NCBI GenBank assembly: GCA_020847855.1
Contig: JADLBH010000004.1
Span: 1 to 61,273 of the forward strand
Length of the DNA stretch: 61,273 bases
Reading direction: 5' to 3'
Source of the DNA: Fimbriimonadaceae bacterium
GTDB taxonomy: Bacteria > Armatimonadota > Fimbriimonadia > Fimbriimonadales > Fimbriimonadaceae
Every line of letters begins with the position of its first letter. The stretch's first letter is position 1. Below, one piece after another: positions 42,519-51,220 of the stretch. The notes below the pieces were generated by a model. It had not been told where the DNA came from and ran no database searches. It saw only the letters and a list, made by a program, of their open reading frames with translations. Made by a program: the position numbers and the translations under genes.

Positions 42519-43299
42519 AGCGATCAATCGGTGGGGGGTCTTTGTCTCGGGCTGTCTGATCTGGATCCCCATCGCGGTCTGGATCTTGGCGATCATCCAT
42601 ATGTGGGTGGGCGGGGACATCGAGTCCCCGTTCGCGGTCTCGGCCATTCTCGTGGGGATCGCGATCATCGTGTTCACCGTCCGACCCCCCGTAGACTGGC
42701 TGAGTCCGGTGCTCTTCGGTGCGACCATCGTGACGATGGTAATGTTCTGGCCGATTCGTCGCCTGGCGCTGGAGCACGAGCTCAAAGAGATTGACGTGGA
42801 TCGGTTGGAGCGGGCGCTGGACGCTTGCGAAGCTCGGCCCGACAACGCGGCGTCCAAGCTGGCAGCTGCCGAGATGCTCTTCAAGTATGGGCAGTTGGGC
42901 CACGCGATCGCCATGGCCGATACTGCGCTCGCGGGCGCAAACCCAGCCCACTTTCGCAAGGAGCTCGCCGCATTGGCCCAGTGGCGTGCGGTGGCTCAAA
43001 GGGCAGCCTCGCCGGTCAGCGCCTGTATCCAATGCGGACTCACGAATCCGGCCGGAACGATCCGCTGCAGCCGGTGCGAGGCCCCCGTCCTGTTGGACTC
43101 GGTGCGTGGTCGCGTGGTCAAGGGAAACTTGATGCGGAAGCTGATCACGGCATGGGCGGTGGGAACCTTGGTCGTCGTCGGGGTACCAACCGTCTTCGCG
43201 TACCTGGGTAAGCAACCCATCCTTGCCGCCCTAGGGATCTTGGGGATCGCCGGCGCCGCCATCGTGATCGGTATCAGAGGGCGCGTCCTCGAGACATGA
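42505..43299 (+). CDS. Membrane protein with a zinc ribbon, unknown function
   Basis: This 264-residue protein starts at GTG 42505, which has the strong ribosome site AAGGAGG; earlier in-frame starts would run deep into plsY. Four or five hydrophobic segments are visible: about 12-32, 42-58 and 65-80, and two at the C-terminus (LITAWAVGTLVVVGVPTVFA and ILAALGILGIAGAAIVIGI). A cytoplasmic-type middle part holds a TPR-like helical stretch (LDACEARPDNAASKLAAAEM) followed by a zinc ribbon (CIQCGLTNPAGTIRCSRC, two CxxC). It is coupled to plsY upstream and the LptF/G gene downstream, so an envelope-lipid role is plausible. Confidence 0.75.
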   Translation: MFLTEAINRWGVFVSGCLIWIPIAVWILAIIHMWVGGDIESPFAVSAILVGIAIIVFTVRPPVDWLSPVLFGATIVTMVMFWPIRRLALEHELKEIDVDRLERALDACEARPDNAASKLAAAEMLFKYGQLGHAIAMADTALAGANPAHFRKELAALAQWRAVAQRAASPVSACIQCGLTNPAGTIRCSRCEAPVLLDSVRGRVVKGNLMRKLITAWAVGTLVVVGVPTVFAYLGKQPILAALGILGIAGAAIVIGIRGRVLET

Positions 43300-44375
43300 C
43301 CGGGGTTCGCAAGATTGACTCGCTCGTGTTTCGGGAGTTGGCGCTCCCTCTCTTGACCGGCACCCTGGTGATCGCGATGATCTTCGTCGCGAACGATGCG
43401 ATCGCGATCTTCAAGAACTTCAACCTGGAGAGCGTGCCCCACCTCGCCGTGTTCCAAATGCTCGCCTTGCGACTCCCGTTCTGGTTGGGGATGACGATTC
43501 CGGCAGGGATGGCGATGGCGTCCGCCTTGGCGGTTTCTCGGCTCGTCCGAGATAGCGAGGTGACGGCCCTCAGGGCGGCGGGCTATCCGATCCGCAGGCT
43601 CCTCGTGCCGATCCTCCTGGCAGGCCTTGCCACTTCGGTCGTGGATCACTTGGTCGTGGACAGGCTCGCCCCGCTCTCCGCCTTGCGCTATCGGCGCTTG
43701 GTGAACGAAGTGAGCCTCATCGCGGCTGCTCCTCGGTTCCAGAGCAACGTCACCCTCCAACTCGACAAGTACACGTGCCACTTCGGGACCATTACCCGGA
43801 GCGACGACCGGACGGTGGTGCTCACCGACGCTCTCCTCATCGAGAAGCCACGACCGACGGAATACATGATCTATACGGCGGCGAGCGGGACGTACTCTGG
43901 CGGAGTCTGGAAGTTTCAAGACTCGCGCGGCTTCTGGCTCAAGGGGGAGCGTCTCCAATACGTGCGCCCCCAAGAGCTCGTGATCAACGAGAAGGTCCGG
44001 TTGGCCGACCTCTTCGCAGCGCCAGCCCCGGACGAGGAGACGAGCGCCGCCTTGCGGGCCGCCCTCGAGAACGCTAGGAAGACCGGAGGTTCGGTCCGTG
44101 ACCTCGAGACCGCCCTCCACCAGAAGCTTGCGATCCCGGCGGCGTGCATCGTGTTCGCAGTCGCCTCGTTCTGGCTGTCCGTCCGATTTGCCCGGCGAGG
44201 AGCGTTCGTTGGCTTGTTCGCGGGCTTTGCGGTGCTCGTCCTTTATTTCAACTCGCACGTTGTCTCCGCCGAGGTGCTGGGCCGGGCCGGTTGGGTCCCG
44301 CCTTGGCTTGCGGCATGGCTGCCGGTCATCGTTTTCGGAGGGCTGGGCCTGGTGCTCGGTCGCCGGTTGGAGTGA
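43296..44375 (+). CDS. LptF/LptG family lipopolysaccharide export permease
   Basis: This 359-residue YjgP/YjgQ-family permease has membrane segments near residues 12-35, 55-80 and 100-125, a periplasmic jellyroll-like domain at about 135-260, and three more membrane segments at 270-359. N-terminal LVFRELALPLLTGTLVIAMI and SEVTALRAAGYPIRRLLVP are typical; the latter is the coupling region for the LptB ATPase. It starts in ATGA overlap. Only one LptF/G gene is present here, so the partner must be elsewhere. The next gene (LptD-like) begins in GTGA overlap. Confidence 0.9.
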   Translation: MTGVRKIDSLVFRELALPLLTGTLVIAMIFVANDAIAIFKNFNLESVPHLAVFQMLALRLPFWLGMTIPAGMAMASALAVSRLVRDSEVTALRAAGYPIRRLLVPILLAGLATSVVDHLVVDRLAPLSALRYRRLVNEVSLIAAAPRFQSNVTLQLDKYTCHFGTITRSDDRTVVLTDALLIEKPRPTEYMIYTAASGTYSGGVWKFQDSRGFWLKGERLQYVRPQELVINEKVRLADLFAAPAPDEETSAALRAALENARKTGGSVRDLETALHQKLAIPAACIVFAVASFWLSVRFARRGAFVGLFAGFAVLVLYFNSHVVSAEVLGRAGWVPPWLAAWLPVIVFGGLGLVLGRRLE

Positions 44376-46624
44376 GGACGTGGTTCCTTCTGGCCACGGC
44401 GCTAGCCGCGGCCCTTGGCCATGCTCAGGCCTGGCATCCTGGGTTCGAGCGTGCCTTCGAGCAGATCGTGCGAAGGGCCCCGACGGAGCCCTCGCTCCCG
44501 GAGCCGTCGGAGCAGAAGAGCCAACGGTTCAAGCTGATCCACGCCGACGTGTCGAAGGTGGCAGGCGACTCCGTGACCGCGAGCGGTGCGGTCCACTATC
44601 AGTATCAAGGCTACGACGTCTGGGCGGATGCGGTCGAGGGGAATCGCCGAACCCAAGTGTTCGAGATGTTCGGAAATGTTCGAATCGAGGGCAAGACCGA
44701 GACGATCACCGCCGAGAGCGTCACACTCGACTTCCGGACGAAGACGCTGGGCTTTCGCCATGGGCGCGCAAGGCTCGCGCCAGAGCGCTTGCAAGGGGCC
44801 GCGACGGACGACCTCTACGTTCGCGGGGCGAGCGGAGTAGGGGACGAGCGCGAGTTTGACGCGCTGGAAGGCTCGTTCACGTCCTGCGAGCTCGACCATC
44901 CTCACTGGGAAATCGAGGCACGAACCACTAAGGTTGTGCCCAACAGACGGGTGGTCCTTCGCGATGTGAGGCTCAGAGCCCTGGACCGGACTCTCGTCGG
45001 TCTGCCGTACCTAGTCGTGCCCCTCGTCGAAAACGGTAGCAAGAACCTTCCGGAAGTCGGCAACAGTGCTCAGGAGGGCTACTTCGTCAAGACGAGGTTC
45101 AGTACACCTTTGCCCGGTGAAAGCTACTTTGATACGAGGCTGGACTTGATGACCCGCCTGGGTGTCGGACTTGGCCTCGATCTCAATTATGAGACGCCCA
45201 GGACGAGCGGGACGGCGACCGCGTATACGATCCTGGGGCCGAACCGAACGTTCACCGCCACTGCGCTGCACAACCAGCGCATCTTGGGAGGAGACCTTTC
45301 CCTTACCTCCAACCTTCAGCGCGACGACTATCTGACCGCACCGAGCTCCACGCTCTGGAACCTCGTCGGGAGCCTCGCCCTCCAACCGCTCGGCGGCACG
45401 ACAAGACTGAGCTACTCGCGGAGCGATGGTTCCACGCTCGGGTTCAGATCCGTGAACCAAAGCGGCGGCCTCAGCGACAATCGAAAGCTCGGAAAGCTCA
45501 CGTTGGACTCGGAAGTCGTCGTCTCCAAGTACGAGACCGTGTCCACGGGCCAGCCGGGCGTTCGCAGCGAACGGTTGGACTCCCGGTTCCTTGCACGTCG
45601 CGACTGGCGTCAGGCCACGGGAGAGCTCCTCTATCAAAGGAGTCTGCCCATCGGGCGCGGCGCAAACTTCAGCTCCCAGAGCGACCGAACCCCTCTCCTC
45701 ACGCTGCGGAGCGACTCCTCGCGCCTTTGGGGACAGGAGTTCGGCCGAAAGTGGCCCATCCAGATGGAGACGTCGGTTGGGGAGATGAGCGACGCCCTCC
45801 TCTCCCGTCCCGTGACGCGCCTCTCGCTCTCGGGGGCCGTGCGGAGGCGCGAGGAAATGGGTCCGTCGCTTTCTGTGGACTGGGGGGGAAGGTTCCTGCA
45901 GGGCCTCTACAGCGACGACACGGCACAGTACGTCTTGGGTTATGACGGCCAGGCGGACTGGCGGTTCCATCGTGAGTCCTCGCTGCGGGTGCGATACTCC
46001 TCGCTCCGCTCTTTCGGGTTCACGCCGTTGCAAATTGACCGGACGGGGAGGACCGACTCCTTCGACATCGAGTTGGGGTATCAGCCCGCCCCCTCGCTCC
46101 AACTCAGTGCCTTGACAGGCTACGATGTGTTGCTCGCTTCGAGAGGCGAGGTCCCTTGGCAGCAGGTTTGGTTGAGAGGGGACTGGCGACCCTCGGAGCG
46201 GTTCTCGTTGCAGAGTTCTGCGGTCTATGACACTTTCAACCACGTGTGGAGCGTCTTGCGGATGGACAGCCAGTTCGATCTCGCCGGGGCGAAGTGGGCG
46301 GCGGGCGCAAGCTACGACGGCCCTTCCAAGAAGTTCAGTGCGGTCAACCTTTTGGTGGAAGGCTTCCGTGCGGGAAAGGTCACGGCCAACGCGATCTGGG
46401 ATTTCAACGGGTTTACCAACCAAGTGGTGGCCCAGCACTACCAGCTCGTGTACGACCTTCATTGTGCCGACATGGTTTTCGAACTCATCGAGAACAACGT
46501 CGGGTTCAACGCGGGCCGCACGTTCTCGCTCTACATTCGGCTCAAGGCCCTCCCGACCTCGTCGTTCTTTGGACAAGGCACCCGCGGGCAGGGAGTCGGA
46601 AGAGGGAGGGGAGGCGGCTTCTAG
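44372..46624 (+). CDS. LptD/OstA-like outer-membrane lipopolysaccharide assembly protein
   Basis: This 750-residue protein has a signal peptide (VRTWFLLATALAAALGHAQA). An OstA/LptA-like beta-jellyroll comes first, with DVSKVAGDSVTASGAVHYQY and GNVRIEGKTETITAESVTLD at about 50-130. A long beta-barrel follows from about 230 to 740, with alternating strands such as YFDTRLDLMTRLGVGLGLDL and SLRVRYSSLRSFGF. The C-terminus is a Gly/Arg run ending in Phe. It should receive lipopolysaccharide from the Lpt bridge and insert it in the outer membrane. Co-translation with the LptF/G gene supports this. Its stop is the palindrome CTAG shared with the convergent permease gene. Confidence 0.88.
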   Translation: MRTWFLLATALAAALGHAQAWHPGFERAFEQIVRRAPTEPSLPEPSEQKSQRFKLIHADVSKVAGDSVTASGAVHYQYQGYDVWADAVEGNRRTQVFEMFGNVRIEGKTETITAESVTLDFRTKTLGFRHGRARLAPERLQGAATDDLYVRGASGVGDEREFDALEGSFTSCELDHPHWEIEARTTKVVPNRRVVLRDVRLRALDRTLVGLPYLVVPLVENGSKNLPEVGNSAQEGYFVKTRFSTPLPGESYFDTRLDLMTRLGVGLGLDLNYETPRTSGTATAYTILGPNRTFTATALHNQRILGGDLSLTSNLQRDDYLTAPSSTLWNLVGSLALQPLGGTTRLSYSRSDGSTLGFRSVNQSGGLSDNRKLGKLTLDSEVVVSKYETVSTGQPGVRSERLDSRFLARRDWRQATGELLYQRSLPIGRGANFSSQSDRTPLLTLRSDSSRLWGQEFGRKWPIQMETSVGEMSDALLSRPVTRLSLSGAVRRREEMGPSLSVDWGGRFLQGLYSDDTAQYVLGYDGQADWRFHRESSLRVRYSSLRSFGFTPLQIDRTGRTDSFDIELGYQPAPSLQLSALTGYDVLLASRGEVPWQQVWLRGDWRPSERFSLQSSAVYDTFNHVWSVLRMDSQFDLAGAKWAAGASYDGPSKKFSAVNLLVEGFRAGKVTANAIWDFNGFTNQVVAQHYQLVYDLHCADMVFELIENNVGFNAGRTFSLYIRLKALPTSSFFGQGTRGQGVGRGRGGGF

Positions 46625-47406
46625 CTGCTTGCGCTCGAATATCTCACGATCGCAAACTTCCAGAACCTTCGGGTCAAAAACAGCCCCAGGGCCGCCCAGG
46701 CCACCGAGAGCCCGACCTCCCACGGCAGGACGGGTCCCACCAATTGGCGGGCCGGTATCGTGCCAAGCAAGGCAACGGGCAGGATGTGTGTTAGGATCTG
46801 CCGGGCCGGGGGGCCGAAGATCTCGACCGGGTTCCTTGCGATCTGCTCCGTGGACTCCTCCAGGACCCAAAGATTGTCCACACGGACGAACCAAATGGCG
46901 AGGGTCATCAATCCGAGCCGGAGCGCATAGAGCAACGCAACGGCCGCCGCCAGGCAGATCGAATAGGCGATCCAGTTCTCGATGGTAGGGACGTACGACG
47001 CCGTGGACACCCCATAGCCAACCATTCCGGCCGAGCCGATGACGACGCCCAAGTTACTCAGCTCGATCATTCGGAACGAGACCCAAAACTGTGAGTCCAC
47101 GGGTTTGGTGAGGACGAAGTCGAGAGTGCCCCGCCGGACTTGCTCGGGGATCTCGATCAGGCTAGGGAAGAACAGGTAGCCGAACGCGCTCGCCAGGAAC
47201 GCCGTACCCGAGAGCACGAACGCAGGGCCCCGCGCCCAGCCTGCCACCGTCTCGGCGTTGTCGTAGATGACGACCACGGCAAAGCCGACGAAGACCACCC
47301 ACGTCACGACCGAGGCCACCTTGGCGAAGAAGTCGGCCTTGAACTGCATCGCACGGACTAGGGAGCTTCGCAAGAACGCTCGATAGATCCTCCATGTCCG
47401 GCCCAC
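46621..47406 (-). CDS. ABC-2 family transporter permease
   Basis: This 261-residue permease of the DUF990-type ABC-2 family has six hydrophobic segments, beginning ASVVTWVVFVGFAVVVIYDN. The conserved cytoplasmic-face motif is EQVRRGTLDFVLTKPVDSQF (about 88-107). The family typically works as a pair of permeases with one ATPase, but neither partner is next to it here. GTG 47406 lies seven nt after a TACGCT box. Confidence 0.85.
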   Translation of the reverse strand: MGRTWRIYRAFLRSSLVRAMQFKADFFAKVASVVTWVVFVGFAVVVIYDNAETVAGWARGPAFVLSGTAFLASAFGYLFFPSLIEIPEQVRRGTLDFVLTKPVDSQFWVSFRMIELSNLGVVIGSAGMVGYGVSTASYVPTIENWIAYSICLAAAVALLYALRLGLMTLAIWFVRVDNLWVLEESTEQIARNPVEIFGPPARQILTHILPVALLGTIPARQLVGPVLPWEVGLSVAWAALGLFLTRRFWKFAIVRYSSASS

Positions 47407-47413
47407 ATCCAGG

Positions 47414-47419
47414 AGCGTA
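47414..47419 (-). promoter_or_regulatory. Putative leaderless -10 element
   Basis: TACGCT on the minus strand is followed by seven bases (CCTGGAT) and then the GTG at 47406. On the other strand, TAGACT at 47434-47439 lies eleven nt before ATG 47451, so both divergent genes may have almost no leader. Confidence 0.4.
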
Positions 47420-47450
47420 CCTTTCAGGCTGAGTAGACTTCGCAGCGCCG

Positions 47451-49349
47451 ATGGCCGGAGTCCTGCTCACGTTGGTGTTCGTGGTCGCGGTGTCCATGGC
47501 GACCGCCAGGCGCATGTCGAGGATCGCCCCACACCTCGACCCTGCGGAGGAATGGGGGGTTTCTGGATTGGTGGGGTTGGGTCTGGTTGGCACCTTGGCC
47601 CTTTTGCCCGGCCTCCTGCCCTCCGGTCTCCCTTGGGGCTTGCCCGCGCTGAGCGTCCTTGTCCTCGCCGCCGCGGTCGTGGGTGGCCGACTGCCTTCCT
47701 TGCGCTTCCGGCTTCCTTCCGGGTGGGCGTTGGCGGCGCTCCTCGTCGTGAGCATGACCCTTGCGTTCGCGGCGGTCGGCGCGATCGGGCCGAGCGACCC
47801 TCGGGACTGGGACAGTCTGGCCTATCACCTCGCGGTGCCCGCACAATGGCTGCGAGCGGGGCAGATTGGGCACATTCCCGCGCTCCACCAGAGCAATTTC
47901 CCGTTCGCCGTGGACAATCTGTATCTCTTTGGCCGTGCATGGGGGGGGGAGGCGGCGGCCAAGATGTTCTCTTGGGCCCTGGTGCTCAGCGGGGTGGTCG
48001 CATCGTTCGGGCTGGGTCGCCGCTGGGCAGGGCCCGGCGCAGGATCGGTGGCCGCGGTGCTCTTCGCTGGGATGCCGGTCGTCGCCTGGGAAGCCGGCAC
48101 TGCCTATGTGGACGTCGCTCACGGGCTCTACTCAGCCCTGGGGACGGTCTACGCGGCCGAACTTCTCCTGGGAGGGAGCCGGGAGCGAGCGGTCGTTGCC
48201 GGCCTTTGCCTTGGGCTCGCGCTGGGCACGAAGCACACCGGCCTGGCGGCTTGGGGAGCTTGCGCGATCGTCGCTGCCTACGCCATCGTTCGTTGGAAGG
48301 TCGGTCACAAGGCACCGGCCACCATGCTAGGGATCGCGTTGCTCCTCGGGATGCCGTGGTATGCCAAGTCGGCGATGATGACCGGCAACCCCGTGTTCCC
48401 GTTCTTCTCCTCGGTTTTGGGCGGCAGGGAGTGGGACTCGTGGCGGGCGGCTACCTATGCTTTCGAACAGTCCACTTTCGGGCCACCCAAGAGCATCGCG
48501 ACGCTGGGACACAGCGTTCTCGGCCTTGCCTATCAACCGGGCCGGTACGTGAATCCGGCCCAGACCGAGGGCGGTGGGTTTCCGACCGGGGCTTTGGGAT
48601 TCGCGGTGATCGCCGCGGGCGGGGTGGCCGCCGCACTGGGAGGCTTGAACCGTGTGCAGCGTGGCACGCTCGCCCTGGTCGGGGTTCAACTCCTCGGCTG
48701 GTTCGCCCTGAGCCAACAGAGCCGGTACCTCGTCGCCATCGGTCTTCCTCTCACGATCGTGGCCGTTTCTTCGTGTCGCAGCGCGCGCCGGGCGGCAGCC
48801 GTGTTCGCCGGGATGCAGGCGACCTATACGCTCTGGCTTACCTGGACCTGGAACGAGGGCAAGCTCCCCGTCGTCCTTGGCACCGAGCCGGTGCAAGAGT
48901 ACCGGCTTCGAGCCATCGGGTTTGCGGCCCCTGCGGAGGCCATCAACGCACTCCCGCCGGGGAAGGTCGCACTCTATGACGAGGTCTTCGGATTTCTCTT
49001 ACACCGCCCCTACGTCTGGGCGAACCCAGGCCACTCCACGCGGTTCGGGCCGGAAGGGATCGAGGGCCCGGAAGGGTTGGTTGCCCGGTATCGGGCGGAG
49101 GGAGTGCGCTATGTGTACGTAAACCTTTCCAGCGGGCTCGAACCGGCATTCGTCCAGCGGTGGGAGGCCGCCATGCGCGGATCCGCGTTCTCGCCTGCCG
49201 AGCTTGACGCAATGCGGAAGGATCCAAATCAATGGTGGCGGGTCCTCCTTGCCGAGGCGGTCGCCCAAGGCAGGTTGGAACCGATACAGACCTGGGCCAC
49301 TACTCAAGGCTCGCCACGGGCCCTTCTCTTCGAGGTCCCTCGCGAGTAA
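47451..49349 (+). CDS. Multi-pass membrane protein, GT-C glycosyltransferase-like
   Basis: This 632-residue protein has about eleven hydrophobic segments in the first 460 residues and a soluble C-terminal domain of about 170 residues. The first periplasmic loop holds SDPRDWDSLAYHLAVPAQWL (about 113-132). Its Asp-rich context resembles the catalytic first loop of GT39/ArnT/PMT-type enzymes, which use polyprenyl-phosphate sugars. GTKHTGLAAWG and MPWYAKSAMMTGNPVFPFF are also typical of that fold. It may glycosylate a lipid or protein in the periplasm. It contains an in-frame run of nine G at 47941. Confidence 0.75.
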   Translation: MAGVLLTLVFVVAVSMATARRMSRIAPHLDPAEEWGVSGLVGLGLVGTLALLPGLLPSGLPWGLPALSVLVLAAAVVGGRLPSLRFRLPSGWALAALLVVSMTLAFAAVGAIGPSDPRDWDSLAYHLAVPAQWLRAGQIGHIPALHQSNFPFAVDNLYLFGRAWGGEAAAKMFSWALVLSGVVASFGLGRRWAGPGAGSVAAVLFAGMPVVAWEAGTAYVDVAHGLYSALGTVYAAELLLGGSRERAVVAGLCLGLALGTKHTGLAAWGACAIVAAYAIVRWKVGHKAPATMLGIALLLGMPWYAKSAMMTGNPVFPFFSSVLGGREWDSWRAATYAFEQSTFGPPKSIATLGHSVLGLAYQPGRYVNPAQTEGGGFPTGALGFAVIAAGGVAAALGGLNRVQRGTLALVGVQLLGWFALSQQSRYLVAIGLPLTIVAVSSCRSARRAAAVFAGMQATYTLWLTWTWNEGKLPVVLGTEPVQEYRLRAIGFAAPAEAINALPPGKVALYDEVFGFLLHRPYVWANPGHSTRFGPEGIEGPEGLVARYRAEGVRYVYVNLSSGLEPAFVQRWEAAMRGSAFSPAELDAMRKDPNQWWRVLLAEAVAQGRLEPIQTWATTQGSPRALLFEVPRE

Positions 49350-49352
49350 CCT
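49347..49352 (+). promoter_or_regulatory. Putative leaderless -10 element
   Basis: TAACCT is followed by six bases (CCATCC) and GTG 49359. Its first three bases are also the stop codon of the upstream membrane protein gene, so this box could be coincidental. Confidence 0.35.
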
Positions 49353-49358
49353 CCATCC

Positions 49359-49880
49359 GTGACTCATCCCGGTTCGCCATCGTCGCAACCGTTCCGGCGG
49401 GAGCACGCCCGTCCCGAGGAAGGTGCCCGTGCCGCCGAGACAAAGTTCGAGCGCGAGCGCGGGATTGATCGCGTCGAAGTGCGAAAAGGGTACGCAACGG
49501 TTTCGGTGGGCCCTTTCGCGGAGCCTCTGGAACAGGCTCGACTCGACGTGCTCCGAAGGGTGGCGATGCAGCAGGTCTCCGTGGACTATCTCAAGCTGGA
49601 CGGCCCGCGGATGTCGTTCGTGGTTGCGGAGAGCGACTTACAGTCCCTCGCCACGGCTTTGGAAGGTCTCGAACACCAGTCGCGCTCGGGTCGGAGCGTG
49701 GTCGCGATCCATGCCGCGAACATGCGGGACGAGGAGGGCCTCATCGCTAAGACGATCTCGCAGGTCATGTTGACCGGGGACGAGGTGGACCATATCGGCG
49801 ACATGCACGACCGAGTGATCTTCGTGCTGGACGCGGCGACCGCCGATCGCGTCCGGCTCGAGGTCGGGGGGAGGGAATGA
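49359..49880 (+). CDS. Stand-alone tandem ACT-domain protein
   Basis: This 173-residue protein lies immediately before aspartate kinase and is coupled to it by an ATGA overlap. After a charged N-terminus, two ACT-like beta-alpha-beta units follow. Residues about 36-108 have VEVRKGYATVSVGPFAE, VLRRVAMQQVSVDYLKLDG and SFVVAESDLQSLATALEGL. Residues about 113-170 have RSVVAIHAANMRDEEGLIAK, then DHIGDMHDRVIFVLD. Aspartate kinase itself carries ACT domains at its C-terminus, and some bacteria make the regulatory portion as a separate beta subunit. Here a diverged separate gene may play a similar role, sensing an amino acid. No enzyme domain is present. Confidence 0.75.
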   Translation: MTHPGSPSSQPFRREHARPEEGARAAETKFERERGIDRVEVRKGYATVSVGPFAEPLEQARLDVLRRVAMQQVSVDYLKLDGPRMSFVVAESDLQSLATALEGLEHQSRSGRSVVAIHAANMRDEEGLIAKTISQVMLTGDEVDHIGDMHDRVIFVLDAATADRVRLEVGGRE

Positions 49881-51220
49881 GCATCGTCGTCATGAAGTTC
49901 GGCGGCACGAGCGTGAAGACCAAAGAGGCTCGGACGGCATCGGCGCTCCGCGTCGTGAGCGCCACCGAGCAGGGACTCAAGCCTGTGGTTGTCGTGAGTG
50001 CGATCGGTAGGAAAGGCGAGCCCTACGCCACCGACACCCTCATCTCGTTCCTGCGCGACATGGAGCCGGACGTGGAGCCGGAACCGCGCGAGCTCGACCT
50101 GCTCATGGGATGTGGGGAGATCCTTTCGTCGGTGGTGTTCGCGCACACTCTCAAGGCGCTCGGGCACGCCGCGATCTCGCTGCGCGGCGGGCAAGCCGGT
50201 ATCCGGACGGATGGCAACTATGGCAACGCTCGTATCCTGGGGATCAACCCCTTGGGGGTCCAAGAAGCCCTGCACCGCGGTTTGATCCCGGTGGTCTGTG
50301 GGTTTCAGGGGGTGTGGATCCAGGGCGGCCTGCCCGGCGCCGAGATGACGACCCTAGGCAGAGGGGGCTCCGACACGACCGCGGCTGGGCTCGGTGCAGC
50401 TCTCCAAGCCGACCGCGTCGAGATCTACACCGATGTGGACGGGGTCAAGACCGCCGACCCGGACTATGTCCCCGGTGCCCCCACCCTGCGCCAGGTCACG
50501 TACTCCGAGGTGGCCGAGATCGCGCACTTGGGAGCGCACGTCCTCCACCCCCGCGCCGCCGAGATCGGGATGAACTTCGGGATCCCGCTCTGGGTGAAGA
50601 ACACCTTCTCGGACGACCCAGGGACCGAAGTGGTCGCTGAGAGCCAGGCGACCGGTCGCAAGGTCACCGGCGTCACGCACACGGGCAAGCTCGTAGCCTT
50701 CTCCGTGGATGTCACGATCCTGGACGAGTCGGATCGTGCGAGCTTCGCCGCTACCGTCTTTCAGATACTGAGCGATCATAGGGTGAGCCTCTACATGGTG
50801 AGCCGGGGGCCTTCGGGGTTTGGCTTTGCGACCCGCCGCGAGCAGAGTCCCGTGGTTCGGGCGGTACTCGATGCGCTGGTGATTCCTGTGGCGAGCGGGT
50901 CTGTGGCTGTCTGCCAAATCGGCGGCAGCAAGAGCGACGCCGTTCGGACCCAGGCCCGGCTCGTGGAGCGAACCGGGGAGCCGACCATCGTCCCCTTCCA
51001 AGTCGTCGAGGGCTGCACGATGGTCTCTGTGGTGGGTCGCGACTATATGAGGCAGCCCGGTGTCTTCCTCAACATCATGGGCATCCTCGTCCGGGAACAG
51101 ATTCAGGTGTTCCAGACCTCGGACAGCGAGTCGTCCCTTTCGTGCCTCGTGCCAGAGTCGGAGCTACGACGGGCCGTGGCCGCCTTGCACGAGGGCTTGG
51201 GCTTGGCCGAAGCGGGCTGA
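49877..51220 (+). CDS. lysC: Aspartate kinase
   Basis: This 447-residue enzyme phosphorylates aspartate at the entry to lysine, threonine and methionine synthesis. The kinase domain (1-265) has VVMKFGGTSVKTKEA, LMGCGEILSSVVFAHTLKAL, TTLGRGGSDTTAAGLGAALQ and VEIYTDVDGVKTADPDYVPG. The C-terminal 150 residues hold the ACT pair, with VAFSVDVTILDES, then GCTMVSVVGRDYMRQPGVFL and IQVFQTSDSESSLSCLV. It is translationally coupled to a tandem ACT protein upstream, and its TGA overlaps the folP ATG. Confidence 0.95.
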   Translation: MSIVVMKFGGTSVKTKEARTASALRVVSATEQGLKPVVVVSAIGRKGEPYATDTLISFLRDMEPDVEPEPRELDLLMGCGEILSSVVFAHTLKALGHAAISLRGGQAGIRTDGNYGNARILGINPLGVQEALHRGLIPVVCGFQGVWIQGGLPGAEMTTLGRGGSDTTAAGLGAALQADRVEIYTDVDGVKTADPDYVPGAPTLRQVTYSEVAEIAHLGAHVLHPRAAEIGMNFGIPLWVKNTFSDDPGTEVVAESQATGRKVTGVTHTGKLVAFSVDVTILDESDRASFAATVFQILSDHRVSLYMVSRGPSGFGFATRREQSPVVRAVLDALVIPVASGSVAVCQIGGSKSDAVRTQARLVERTGEPTIVPFQVVEGCTMVSVVGRDYMRQPGVFLNIMGILVREQIQVFQTSDSESSLSCLVPESELRRAVAALHEGLGLAEAG

